Assembly: GCF_001719045.1 (NCBI RefSeq)
Contig: NZ_CP015423.1
Span: forward strand, 1,302,001 to 1,366,000
DNA length: 64,000 bases
DNA from: Paenibacillus polymyxa
GTDB lineage: Bacteria > Bacillota > Bacilli > Paenibacillales > Paenibacillaceae
Direction of reading: 5' to 3'
Position 1 is the stretch's first letter. Each line of letters opens with the position of its first letter. Under the pieces are notes generated by a model. It ran no database searches. It worked only from the letters and a program-made list of their open reading frames with translations, and was not told the DNA's origin. The position numbers and the translations under genes are program-made. Shown piece by piece: positions 55,883 to 64,000 of the stretch.

Positions 55883-56623
55883 TTACAGACCTAATTGATG
55901 AGCAAGTTTTTCCATAACTTTACCGATTGGATCGGTGATCAAAAGATCCGCCTTATGATCATACGAGGTGGGATCTGTATTCAGCAGCACCGTATGTTTA
56001 CCACGAAAATAAGTAATCAAGCCCGCAGCAGGATGTACTGTCAGCGACGTTCCTCCAATTAACAGCAGATCAGCCTGCGAAATAGCCTGAACGGATTGAA
56101 TAATGGTATCCTGATTCAGCTCCTCCTCATATAAAACGACATCCGGTTTGATAATTCCTCCATCTATTGGACATTTAGGTACAACCTCAGAGCTGTTCAT
56201 CACTTCATCTAGGCTGTAAAAGCGTCCGCATTCCATACATTGGTTCCGATGCACCGAGCCGTGAAGTTCCAATACATTCACACTGCCGGCAGCCTGATGT
56301 AAGCCGTCAATATTTTGGGTCACAACCGCTTTTAGACGGCCTTGCTTTTCCAATGACGCGAGGAAATGATGACAACCGTTCGGCTCCGCATCGGGATGCA
56401 GCATTTTGCTGCGATAGAAGTCAAAGAACACTTCAGGATGCTTCACAAAAAATGAACGGCTCAGCATAACCTCAGGCGAATAAGGCAATTTCTCCTCACT
56501 TTGATACAGGCCAGCTGCCGAACGAAAATCCGGAATACCACTTTCCGTCGATGTGCCTGCACCGCCGAAAAAAACAATATTCTGCGATTGCTGTATCCAT
56601 TCCGCCAACGTATTAACTTTCAT
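55883..56623 (-). CDS. cobB: NAD-dependent protein deacylase, sirtuin family
   Basis: 246 residues. NAD-binding GAGTSTESGIPDFRS at 21-35, catalytic QNIDGLHQAAG with His in ELHGSVH. The zinc motif has CMEC and then CPID where the usual fourth Cys is Asp, so zinc binding may use a changed ligand or be weak. It removes acetyl groups from lysine, releasing nicotinamide and O-acetyl-ADP-ribose. It overlaps the HAD phosphatase gene by 4 bases, third gene of the operon. Confidence 0.93.
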   Translation of the reverse strand: MKVNTLAEWIQQSQNIVFFGGAGTSTESGIPDFRSAAGLYQSEEKLPYSPEVMLSRSFFVKHPEVFFDFYRSKMLHPDAEPNGCHHFLASLEKQGRLKAVVTQNIDGLHQAAGSVNVLELHGSVHRNQCMECGRFYSLDEVMNSSEVVPKCPIDGGIIKPDVVLYEEELNQDTIIQSVQAISQADLLLIGGTSLTVHPAAGLITYFRGKHTVLLNTDPTSYDHKADLLITDPIGKVMEKLAHQLGL

Positions 56624-57390
56624 ACCCTACGCACCTCCAGTTCTTCATATCCACGAACAACCTTATCGGCATCCAGCAAATGACCAGAACGTTCTGCTTC
56701 TGGCGCAAATCCAATAGCGAGCCGCACTCCGGCACGTTTGCCCATCTGCATGTCCCCATTGCTGTCTCCGATGACTACCACGTCCGCCGGCGACAAGCCT
56801 AGTAATGCGCAGGCTTTTTCAGCCATTTCCGGGTCAGGCTTACCATATGTAACCCTATCATGTCCGATAATCTCATCAAAATAGGATGTCAGCCCCATCC
56901 ACTCCAAATGCTCCTGTGCAGCCTCTGTACTGTCAGAGGTCACAACCGCTAGCTTCAGCCCGGCATGGCGGCTTTGCTCCAGCAATGTCCGCAACCCTGG
57001 AAACACCTTCGCTGCCCGATGTCGCCGAATATCAGCCATGGCCGTTTTATTAAAGTCGCGGACAAGCCGGACCGCTTCATTCCACGGTACACCAGTATTA
57101 TAAAGCTGCCAAGCCAGTACCCCCGTACTTTCGTCCACCGTCCCCATGGCCAGCGGGCCAGAAGGGTCGTAACCGATCACACGTCCCTCCTGATCGTGAA
57201 CAGTACCTAGAACGGTACCTTTTTCCACCGTAAAACCGGCACCTGCCACGGTAAGATGCTGCTCCATCATATCCAGTATAGAACGAGCCCAGGGGCCCCA
57301 CAACTGAATAAAATCCAGCAACGTTCCATCTTTATCTAATAAAATACCACGGCATGGGTACCGCTCCCCCTGCACGATCAGCTCAGACAT
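56620..57390 (-). CDS. HAD-superfamily phosphatase
   Basis: 256 residues from ATG 57390, with AAAGGAGG 8 bases upstream; the open frame runs three codons further to a GTG. Motif I GILLDKDGTLLDF (nucleophile Asp near 20), motif II VVTSDST, Lys in YGKPDPEMAEKACALLG, and motif IV VVIGDSNGDMQMGKRAG are all present. A helical cap lies between motifs I and II. It resembles phosphoglycolate phosphatase-type enzymes, but the substrate cannot be named. It lies 14 bases after the hydrolase gene and overlaps the sirtuin gene. Confidence 0.88.
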   Translation of the reverse strand: MSELIVQGERYPCRGILLDKDGTLLDFIQLWGPWARSILDMMEQHLTVAGAGFTVEKGTVLGTVHDQEGRVIGYDPSGPLAMGTVDESTGVLAWQLYNTGVPWNEAVRLVRDFNKTAMADIRRHRAAKVFPGLRTLLEQSRHAGLKLAVVTSDSTEAAQEHLEWMGLTSYFDEIIGHDRVTYGKPDPEMAEKACALLGLSPADVVVIGDSNGDMQMGKRAGVRLAIGFAPEAERSGHLLDADKVVRGYEELEVRRV

Positions 57391-57404
57391 GCAGCACACC
57401 TCCT

Positions 57405-58211
57405 TTACTGATTCTTAGCAGCCACATCCACACTCTCTTTCATCCAGTCCTGTAAAGCCGTTACCGTCTGATTCCATTGCTCGGCAGCGCTAATTTTTGC
57501 AGGATTATCCCCTTTTTGGACACCATAACTGCCGAATTGGGCATGATTCCCCCCTTCAACTGTAAAATACAGCGTGTTGGCTGGTAAATAAGTTCTTCCA
57601 CTTTGAACATTTTCCATCTGGACGACTCCATCATCACTTCCCAGTAGAGAAATAACGGGCAGATTTTTATCCTTTAAATTACCCTTGTTATCCGGGTAGG
57701 AGGCGAGGAAAAATACACCTTTGACCTGATCAGGATGTGCAGCTGCATATCGGGCCGCCATCACACCGCCTAACGAATGGCCTCCAATAACAAACGCTTC
57801 TTTCGGATATGCCTTTAGCACTTCATTCGCTAAATCCGGGGAGATCAAAGCAAGGTTCAGTGGCATTTTTGCAATGATCACATGATGACCCTTTTCCGCC
57901 AGACGGCGTGCCAAGGGCGCATAACTTTCGGGCTTCACCAACGCCCCTGGATACAAAATGACACCAGTTCCGCTTCTTTTTACAGGCTCAAAACCAACCC
58001 AATGTTCTTGTTCATTTACTTTCACAGCATCCGCTACTTCGGCTAATGCAGCAGCAGCCGTCTCATCAGGCTGATAAGGCGTAAATACCTTCCATGCCCC
58101 CCACCCTGCGATCAGTACAATGACAATCAGGATGCCTAAGAGAATTTTCCATATTTTCCGAGGACCACGTGTCCCATATGAATTGTATGATCTTCTTGTT
58201 CTTCTTCTCAT
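57405..58211 (-). CDS. Membrane-anchored alpha/beta hydrolase
   Basis: 268 residues. A basic N-terminus (RRRTRRSYNSYGTRGPRK) and one helix (IWKILLGILIVIVLIAGWGA, about 20-39) anchor it, with the hydrolase outside. The nucleophile Ser is in VIGGHSLGGVMAARY near 145, Asp in LLGSDDGVV and His in VEGGNHAQFGSYG. It matches the family of exported Firmicute hydrolases of unknown substrate. AAAGGAAC is about 8-10 bases before ATG 58211. First gene of a probable three-gene operon with the HAD and sirtuin genes. Confidence 0.87.
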   Translation of the reverse strand: MRRRTRRSYNSYGTRGPRKIWKILLGILIVIVLIAGWGAWKVFTPYQPDETAAAALAEVADAVKVNEQEHWVGFEPVKRSGTGVILYPGALVKPESYAPLARRLAEKGHHVIIAKMPLNLALISPDLANEVLKAYPKEAFVIGGHSLGGVMAARYAAAHPDQVKGVFFLASYPDNKGNLKDKNLPVISLLGSDDGVVQMENVQSGRTYLPANTLYFTVEGGNHAQFGSYGVQKGDNPAKISAAEQWNQTVTALQDWMKESVDVAAKNQ

Positions 58212-58525
58212 TGTAAAAGTTCCTTTCGCCTTTTGTACCTCGAAATTCGTAATTTGAATATAAAATGTGTCGCTGTATTCATCAGCATAACTATAGCCTT
58301 GTTAGGGTAACATCGTTGTACATACAGGGTCAAATCAGCATACATTTCCAGGTATTAGCCCATCTTTGTCCCGTGTTCAAGCTTTCGCCACATAATAAGG
58401 ACATGGTAGCGCTTACTGTTGTGAAAAAAATCACAATGATAAAGTCCAGAGTATCGTACCTTGTTCCTTGTAAAGAATTATTTTTTAAATAGTTTAGTCG
58501 GCAGAAGCCGTTCGGAGGGAAACAC
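58212..58525. other. Intergenic region, 314 bases
   Basis: It separates the divergent hydrolase and acyltransferase genes. AT-rich; no gene, hairpin terminator or repeat recognised. A weak plus-strand promoter is possible (TTGTTC near 58,461 with TTTAAA 17 bases later). Confidence 0.4.
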
Positions 58526-59560
58526 ATGACGACAAGCCATGATGTACAAGGGGAAAGCTTCTTTCTCAATCTGCGATTTCTGTTGATCATATGCGTATTT
58601 GCAGGAAATGCTCTGGAGCCTCTAGTCGGTTCACTTCATATTGCCCAACAATGGTTCAGCTGGATATTCATGTTCCATATGCCGTTGTTTGTACTCGTTA
58701 CAGGCTACTTTGCCAAATCATCTTTGACCGGACCCGCAGGCCAAAAAGTTCTGCTTCAGATCGGTATGCAATATCTTATTTTTCAATCTCTTTATTCGAT
58801 CTTGGATGTTGCACTCTTCCACGTTCCCCATATCCATCATTCGTTCTTTGCTCCTTATCTGCTCCTCTGGTTCCTTGCCAGCCATATCTGTTGGAGACTG
58901 CTGATGCTGACTTTTCAGAAAATACCACCTGTCCTCCAATTGGGTATATCCGTGCTGCTGGGTATCCTTGTCGGGTATCTCCCTGTGGATGGTATATGGC
59001 TGAGCGTATGCAGAACCTTTGTTTATTTACCTTACTTTGTAGCAGGTTATCATTTGAATTATGCGGACGTTCGACGGTTCTTCACAACACCAGTCCGCAT
59101 AATCGCTGGCATTGTATCTCTTCTGCTTATGATACTGGCGGGAACGTCGTATTTCGGCATCCCGGCAGGCTGGCTGTATGGTAATATGACTTACGGTGAA
59201 TTGGGCCATACCGAATGGTACGCAGGAATTTACCGCATCGGCATTTATGGAGTTCAATGGATAGCATCGATGGCGTTTCTAAGCTTTGTTCCGGCCGTGA
59301 CAGGACGTATAACTGAGATGGGAAGACGGACACTATATGTCTTTTTACTCCATGGCTTGATCGTCCGTACCGTCGTTGCAAAGGGAGTCTACGAATATAT
59401 AGATACTCCAGTGGAAGTCATGTTGATTGTAGTATGTGCTGCAGGTCTGTGCTGTATGTTGACCATGCCTTGGGTTCGAACTGCAACAAGACCTCTGATT
59501 GAGCCACAGGTAGAGTGGATGCTAAAGCCAGCTCCTTATCCTTTTAGACGGTCCGCGTAA
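58526..59560 (+). CDS. Integral membrane acyltransferase (fucose 4-O-acetylase-like)
   Basis: 344 residues with about ten membrane helices. The N-terminal FLNLRFLLIICVFAGNALEP and the block WIFMFHMPLFVLVTGYFAKS (with the His of the family) mark the Acyl_transf_3 / COG3594 group, which O-acylates sugars or cell-surface polymers. A second family hallmark, RTLYVFLLHGLIVRTV, is near 280. The acceptor is unknown. GGAGG is 7 bases before ATG 58526. Monocistronic. Confidence 0.85.
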   Translation: MTTSHDVQGESFFLNLRFLLIICVFAGNALEPLVGSLHIAQQWFSWIFMFHMPLFVLVTGYFAKSSLTGPAGQKVLLQIGMQYLIFQSLYSILDVALFHVPHIHHSFFAPYLLLWFLASHICWRLLMLTFQKIPPVLQLGISVLLGILVGYLPVDGIWLSVCRTFVYLPYFVAGYHLNYADVRRFFTTPVRIIAGIVSLLLMILAGTSYFGIPAGWLYGNMTYGELGHTEWYAGIYRIGIYGVQWIASMAFLSFVPAVTGRITEMGRRTLYVFLLHGLIVRTVVAKGVYEYIDTPVEVMLIVVCAAGLCCMLTMPWVRTATRPLIEPQVEWMLKPAPYPFRRSA

Positions 59561-59736
59561 TCTTTTTATCCCTTTTTTATTTAACATTGAACACGCGACA
59601 ACCCACTCACAGACGAACATGTAAGCGAGTCTACCCTCTCTCTACTCCACTTGGAGCCTGTTTCATACAGGCGTGATGTGGTAAGTAAAGGATGCGCGCA
59701 ACAAAAAACAACTTTTTTATTAAGGAGTGATTTGTA

Positions 59737-59985
59737 ATGGCACGTAATCAAAATCAGGGGAAAATGAGTCGCGAAGAAGCAGGTCGTATGGGTGGAGAAG
59801 CTACTTCCAAGAAGCACAATAAGGAATTTTATCAGGAGATTGGTAAAAAAGGCGGGGAAGCAACCGCAAACTCTCATGATAAAGAATTTTATCAGGAAAT
59901 CGGCAAAAAGGGCGGCGATGCTACAGCTGAGTCGCATGACAAAAATTTCTACAGAGACATCGGTCGTAAAGGCGGCAGAAATTAA
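59737..59985 (+). CDS. KGG-repeat stress protein (GsiB-like)
   Basis: 82 residues. Three tandem repeats of about 20 residues, each containing a KEFYQEIGKKGG-type core (EEAGRMGGEATSKKHN, then two near-identical copies, then a shortened one ending GRKGGRN). Highly hydrophilic with no cysteines. The repeat type is that of Bacillus GsiB and E. coli YciG, hydrophilin-like proteins linked to desiccation or general stress. AAGGAG lies about 9 bases before ATG 59737. It is followed by a terminator. Confidence 0.92.
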   Translation: MARNQNQGKMSREEAGRMGGEATSKKHNKEFYQEIGKKGGEATANSHDKEFYQEIGKKGGDATAESHDKNFYRDIGRKGGRN

Positions 59986-60029
59986 GGTGTATTGTCCTCT
60001 TCCGCCCTCCTTTAACATAAAACAAGCCT

Positions 60030-60071
60030 GAGCCCATCCGCTTTATTGAGGAATGGGCTCTTTCATATTTT
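60030..60071 (+). terminator. Terminator after the KGG protein gene
   Basis: GAGCCCAT (60030-60037) and ATGGGCTC (60053-60060) followed by TTTCATATTTT. Confidence 0.75.
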
Positions 60072-60137
60072 ACCTGATACGCAAACCTATCAGTATATAT
60101 ATTTCTAATAGAATCACATTCTAACCTCTTCTAAATG

Positions 60138-60177
60138 CAATATATAGACAAATAAAACTGGTCATATCTATATATTG
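60138..60177 (+). promoter_or_regulatory. 11-bp inverted repeat upstream of ilvD
   Basis: CAATATATAGA (60138-60148) and TCTATATATTG (60167-60177) are perfect arms around 18 bases, in an otherwise AT-rich 258-base leader before ilvD. It is a candidate operator or leader hairpin. No T-box or leader peptide of branched-chain residues is recognised. A smaller hairpin (GGCGT/ACGCC) lies at 60278-60294. Confidence 0.45.
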
Positions 60178-60329
60178 TTGATTACAGAACACTTCTTGTA
60201 CTTTTTCAAAATCTTCATATATGTAGAAAAAAGCTCACATCTATGATAGACTCTTTAGAAAACATCTGCGCTATCACGGCGTCCATTGAACGCCATACTA
60301 TTTTTATACTTTGGGGGGAAACCAGCATC

Positions 60330-62018
60330 ATGACAGCTAAGACGAAAATGCGTTCCGATATGATTAAAAAAGGCTTTGACCGCGCTCCTCACCGCAGCTT
60401 GCTGCGTGCAGCGGGTGTCAAGGAAGAAGATTTTGACAAACCGTTTATTGCGGTATGCAACTCGTATATTGATATCGTACCGGGCCACGTCCATTTACAG
60501 GAATTTGGCAAAATTGTCAAGCAAGCCATTCGTGAGGCAGGCGGTGTACCATTTGAGTTTAACACCATCGGTGTAGATGACGGCATTGCCATGGGGCACA
60601 TCGGTATGCGTTATTCTCTGCCGAGCCGTGAAATCATAGCTGACTCTCTGGAAACTGTCGTTTCCGCTCACTGGTTTGACGGCATGGTTTGTATTCCTAA
60701 CTGTGATAAAATTACCCCTGGCATGATGATGGGCGCATTGCGCGTTAACATTCCAACTATTTTCGTCAGCGGCGGTCCTATGAAAGCTGGTAAAGACAAG
60801 AACGGACGCTCTATTTCCCTGACCTCCGTCTTTGAAGGCGTAGGTGCATATCAGGCTGGTAAAATCGACGATCAAAGCTTGCTTGAATTAGAACAATATG
60901 GCTGTCCGACATGTGGCTCCTGTTCAGGGATGTTCACAGCGAATTCCATGAACTGTCTTGCAGAAGCGATGGGTCTGGCTATGCCGGGTAACGGCACCAT
61001 TCTCGCTGTAGCAGAAGAACGTAAAGAATTCGTTAAACAATCTGCACGCCAATTAATGGAATTGATTAAGCTGGATCTTAAACCACGTGATATCGTGACT
61101 AAAGAAGCTATTGATAATGCATTTGCACTGGATATGGCAATGGGCGGTTCCACGAATACCGTATTGCATACATTGGCACTTGCCCATGAAGCAGAAGTTG
61201 ACTACCCTATCGAACGTATTAATGAAGTCGCAAACCGCGTACCTCATTTGTCCAAATTGGCACCTGCTTCCGACTATCATATCGAGGATGTTCATAATGC
61301 AGGCGGCGTAAGCGCAGTGCTAAATGAATTGTTGAAGAAACCGGGCGCACTGCATGGTGACTGTATTACTGTAACCGGAAAAACCATTCGTGAAAACGTA
61401 GAGGGTCAGGAAATTCTGGACACTAACGTTATCCATAAACTGGACAACCCGTATTCCGAACGTGGCGGTCTGGCTGTATTATTCGGTAATCTGGCACCGC
61501 AAGGCTCCATCATTAAAGTCGGTGCAGTTGATCCTTCGGTTGGTGGTTATCACAAAGGTCCTGCTATCTGCTTTGATTCACAGGAAGATGCACTGGCAGG
61601 TATCGCCAACGGTAAAATTAATGAAGGACACGTTGTTGTTATCCGTTATGAAGGTCCAAAGGGCGGACCTGGTATGCCTGAAATGCTCGCTCCAACTTCA
61701 CAAATCGTGGGCATGGGGCTTGGTGCCAAGGTGGGTCTGATTACAGACGGACGCTTCTCAGGTGCTTCCCGTGGTATCTCCATCGGTCATATTTCCCCCG
61801 AAGCCGCAGAAGGCGGACCTATCGCTTTTGTTGAGGACGGCGATATCATTGAGCTGGACTTGAACAATCGTAAGATTGAGCTCCACATTACGGACGAAGA
61901 ATTCGAACGTCGTCGCGCCAACTGGAAAGGCTTTGAGCCGAAGGTGAAAACGGGTTACCTGGCACGTTATTCCAAGCTGGTGACGAACGCAAGTAACGGC
62001 GGAATTATGAAAATCTAA
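60330..62018 (+). CDS. ilvD: Dihydroxy-acid dehydratase
   Basis: 562 residues from ATG 60330; the open frame starts 29 codons earlier, but [15 protein letters not shown] is the usual family start. It dehydrates 2,3-dihydroxy acids in valine, isoleucine and pantothenate synthesis. Iron-sulphur Cys residues lie in [27 protein letters not shown] and [39 protein letters not shown] is the C-terminal signature. It is on its own here, away from other ilv genes in view. Confidence 0.95.
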   Translation: MTAKTKMRSDMIKKGFDRAPHRSLLRAAGVKEEDFDKPFIAVCNSYIDIVPGHVHLQEFGKIVKQAIREAGGVPFEFNTIGVDDGIAMGHIGMRYSLPSREIIADSLETVVSAHWFDGMVCIPNCDKITPGMMMGALRVNIPTIFVSGGPMKAGKDKNGRSISLTSVFEGVGAYQAGKIDDQSLLELEQYGCPTCGSCSGMFTANSMNCLAEAMGLAMPGNGTILAVAEERKEFVKQSARQLMELIKLDLKPRDIVTKEAIDNAFALDMAMGGSTNTVLHTLALAHEAEVDYPIERINEVANRVPHLSKLAPASDYHIEDVHNAGGVSAVLNELLKKPGALHGDCITVTGKTIRENVEGQEILDTNVIHKLDNPYSERGGLAVLFGNLAPQGSIIKVGAVDPSVGGYHKGPAICFDSQEDALAGIANGKINEGHVVVIRYEGPKGGPGMPEMLAPTSQIVGMGLGAKVGLITDGRFSGASRGISIGHISPEAAEGGPIAFVEDGDIIELDLNNRKIELHITDEEFERRRANWKGFEPKVKTGYLARYSKLVTNASNGGIMKI

Positions 62019-62049
62019 ATGCTTTGCCAAGATATGCTTTATGAACGGC

Positions 62050-62094
62050 TAAAAAGCCTCCCGACCCCTAACAAAGGATCGAGAGGCTTTTTTT
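62050..62094. terminator. Bidirectional terminator between ilvD and the deacetylase gene
   Basis: AAAAAGCCTC (62051-62060) and GAGGCTTTTT with CGA/TCG pairing inside; A and T tracts on both sides. Confidence 0.85.
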
Positions 62095-62100
62095 ATTAGG

Positions 62101-63549
62101 TCAATTGCTTGATCCTGTATCCGCTGCTTGTGAAGCCCTGACTGATGTCTGAACAGGATTAGCCTCTTCGGTCACTTCACAGTTGAGTGTATGGACAACA
62201 TCCCTCTGATCAGTTTGCTCAAGAGCTTCGTCTGAGCAGTGTGAGTCTCCCTGATGAAAACGGTCAAACAAGGTATCCATTGGCATCACAATCAGTTTCG
62301 GTACCATTACATCTTTTTTTTCACTCAATTGCTCTGAACCCGAAGGATGAATAACACGAAATAACAGCTTTAGATATACAGTGGACACATGCTTGAACAG
62401 TCCTTTGGGAAGCTCCCGAACTTGAAATCCCAACTTCTCTGGTCCCCGATGAATCATACTTACTGCATAGATCGCCTTTACACCCTTCATTTCAGAATCA
62501 TGTACAATGCGTTGGGCCAGATCAGGAAGTTGTTTTTTCACAATCCGAATCAATTGAATAGCTAGATGTACCATCGACTTTGCCGTCGACCCCAATTGAA
62601 ATAACTTTTTATTATCAAAATGAAGCTCGATTACCGGGTCCCCTTTTTCTAGCCACCTGCTGTTCTCCATATTTACATTTGGCCCATGATAGATACGGCG
62701 ACGATAATAAAAGATCGTATCCTCCTGACTTACGGGACGAAGACGAAACAAAACATGGAATAGCCGCTCATACTGGAGCCATCCACATACCAGCGTTCTT
62801 TTTGACCAGCTCGTACTGAACATCTCGGAGGCAGTAGGTTGATTGACAGACTGACGGCAAAACAATGTATCCACCCGTACGCTGCGCAATTGTCGTTCTT
62901 GGGCGACCCTCAGCAGCTTCTCCAGTGCGATTAGCATATTCTGGGGCGCTTCCGCGTCTGCCCCCAATGTCGTACCACAGTCATGGAGCAGCATCACCTC
63001 GCCCCCCCTCAGCTTTTTTAGCATTCTCTCCGCCAATTGTTTCGCTCCAATGCTTGCCTTCCAATCTCCGAACATGGAGGACCATAATACGATTCGACGA
63101 CCATGGGTGTTGGAAATATCAAAAAAGTTCACTATCCCCCAAGGTGGGCGATAAAAGGTCGTTCCCTCGCCAGTTACTCGACGAATGACTGACTCTGTCT
63201 GGGCAATTTGTCTTCTGACCGTAACAGGCCGCATAAGCCAATTCGATTTGTGCACATAATTATGAATACCGATTAGATGACCTTCATCATGCATGCGTTT
63301 CAGAAGTTCAGGGTATTTTTCTGCATTCATCCCAACAACAAAAAAAGTAGCCTTGGCATCAAAACGCTTCAGTAAATCAAGCAGCTGTGATGTATACACT
63401 GGATCAGGACCATCATCAAAGGTGAGTGCATATTCTTGCTCACTTTTGCCGCGCCTGAACACCCGGAAACCAAATATACGACTAACCAGCGCCGGAATAA
63501 AAGCATAAAAAGTTGAAATGTAAAACATCCATAACAGCAGAGTCTGCAC
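62101..63549 (-). CDS. Polysaccharide deacetylase with large C-terminal domain
   Basis: 482 residues. An N-terminal membrane helix (LLLWMFYISTFYAFIPALVS) is followed by a NodB domain at about 38-215: LTFDDGPDP (metal Asp), the metal His pair in IGIHNYVHKS, catalytic-base RPPWGIVN and LHDCGTT. The remaining 260 residues are an unrecognised domain followed by a polar tail rich in Glu/Asp/Gln/Ser. It probably deacetylates peptidoglycan or a secondary wall polymer outside the cell. It lies convergent with ilvD and divergent from the AI-2E-type gene. Confidence 0.88.
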   Translation of the reverse strand: MQTLLLWMFYISTFYAFIPALVSRIFGFRVFRRGKSEQEYALTFDDGPDPVYTSQLLDLLKRFDAKATFFVVGMNAEKYPELLKRMHDEGHLIGIHNYVHKSNWLMRPVTVRRQIAQTESVIRRVTGEGTTFYRPPWGIVNFFDISNTHGRRIVLWSSMFGDWKASIGAKQLAERMLKKLRGGEVMLLHDCGTTLGADAEAPQNMLIALEKLLRVAQERQLRSVRVDTLFCRQSVNQPTASEMFSTSWSKRTLVCGWLQYERLFHVLFRLRPVSQEDTIFYYRRRIYHGPNVNMENSRWLEKGDPVIELHFDNKKLFQLGSTAKSMVHLAIQLIRIVKKQLPDLAQRIVHDSEMKGVKAIYAVSMIHRGPEKLGFQVRELPKGLFKHVSTVYLKLLFRVIHPSGSEQLSEKKDVMVPKLIVMPMDTLFDRFHQGDSHCSDEALEQTDQRDVVHTLNCEVTEEANPVQTSVRASQAADTGSSN

Positions 63550-63728
63550 GTTTTATCCCCACTTTTCTATTCTGAACTCCCCAAGCAGGCTTCCTGAGGA
63601 AAACTCACTTACTTATATGTTATCACAATGACGTAAACATGCCGAGATTTCGCTATTGCATATGGTCAGCATTGAGGTCCAATTTAGTGTACAATAAATA
63701 AAAATCTAAAAGGAGTCGTTGTATACAT

Positions 63729-64000
63729 ATGCTTCCATTGTACAAAAAATATTGGCGTACCGTTTTTGATATCGGTCTGATCGTATTAACCGTGTATTTA
63801 ATTATGTTCGTATCCAGCAAACTCTATCAACTTGCCGCACCTGTGTTCCTTTCGTTTGTCGTGTTCTGGTGCATTGAACCTGCCGCTCGTTATTTTCATC
63901 GCAAGGGAATGAAGAAGCCCTTCGCGTCTGCGCTCTCCGTATTGCTGTTTATCATCCTTTTACTTGCTATTTTTTTCGGATTGGGCCTGATTCTGGTTAC
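63729..64000 (+). CDS. AI-2E family transporter, N-terminal part only
   Basis: The gene runs off the right edge after about 90 codons. The translation starts MLPLYKKYWRTVFDIGLIVL and has three membrane helices, with SFVVFWCIEPAARYFHRKGM and KPFASALSVLLFIILLLAIF typical of AI-2E/YdiK/YtvI-type permeases. AAGGAG lies 13 bases before ATG 63729. Substrate unknown. Confidence 0.75.
   Translation, partial: MLPLYKKYWRTVFDIGLIVLTVYLIMFVSSKLYQLAAPVFLSFVVFWCIEPAARYFHRKGMKKPFASALSVLLFIILLLAIFFGLGLILV

Noticed and set aside
59660..59690. SigB-type promoter before the KGG stress gene (GTTT, 15 bases, TGGTAA)
   Set aside because: The -10 departs from GGGWAW and I cannot confirm a SigB factor in this organism, so it stays unsupported.
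60070..60330. T-box or attenuator before ilvD
   Set aside because: No T-box core, no specifier stem and no terminator before the ATG; only the dyad is clear.

Overview
The window is about 64 kb of chromosome from a low-to-mid GC, endospore-former-type Firmicute. The gene set points to Paenibacillus, probably of the P. polymyxa type: a split glycine cleavage P-protein behind a tandem glycine riboswitch, GlcT/RAT control of ptsG with ptsHI behind it, a YuaF-FloT flotillin pair, a LytS/LytR operon and class II GalT. Strong AGGAGG ribosome sites are used throughout. The genus call is inferred from gene content, not from a search. No tRNA, rRNA, insertion sequence, prophage integrase or CRISPR array was seen.

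Region 1 (1-15,900) is the unusual part. On the minus strand, starting from a promoter near 12,520, it encodes a large protein with the topology of a contractile-sheath subunit (TssC/VipB-like), a 141-residue protein resembling an Hcp/tail-tube subunit, an intrinsic terminator, a J-domain protein, two FHA proteins, an intact PP2C phosphatase, a second PP2C-like protein that lacks key metal ligands and carries a membrane anchor and helical tail, two unrecognised proteins, an Hsp70-like ATPase with a SAP-like N-terminus, and the start of an RDD membrane protein. Divergent from the sheath gene is a secreted or membrane-anchored von Willebrand A protein, which is convergent with a Ser/Thr kinase gene. 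Kinase, phosphatase and FHA partners next to a sheath/tube pair are the same set of parts as the threonine phosphorylation pathway (PpkA/PppA/Fha) of Proteobacterial type VI secretion. I propose a Gram-positive, phosphorylation-controlled contractile or tubular apparatus. No baseplate, spike or ClpV-like ATPase is recognisable inside the window.

Region 2 (16,000-22,000) holds a LytS-type sensor kinase, a LytTR regulator and an OFA-family (YhjX-like) MFS transporter. Two bases after the regulator's stop codon is a direct repeat, GGCATTTCAT-N11-TGCATTTCAT, which matches the YpdB operator of E. coli yhjX as I recall it. A 2-TM small protein gene leads the operon, and a chemoreceptor gene lies upstream behind a terminator.

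Region 3 (22,000-35,100) carries ribosomal protein L25, an intracellular type I pullulanase, a CydCD-like ABC exporter pair fused to DUF454 and led by a perfect Fur box, and the mannitol genes mtlA-mtlR-mtlF-mtlD.

Region 4 (35,400-46,000) has gcvH facing the gcvT-gcvPA-gcvPB operon with its tandem glycine riboswitch, then the general PTS (ptsI, ptsH), glucose ptsG with a GlcT antiterminator target, and glcT.

Region 5 (46,000-64,000) contains floT/yuaF, an iron-dependent alcohol dehydrogenase, galK-galE-galT with a divergent AraC-type regulator, an aldo/keto reductase, an operon of hydrolase, HAD phosphatase and sirtuin, a membrane acyltransferase, a KGG-repeat stress protein, ilvD, a polysaccharide deacetylase and the start of an AI-2E-family transporter. 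Apart from region 1 this is mostly housekeeping and carbohydrate metabolism with well-preserved regulatory RNA and DNA sites.
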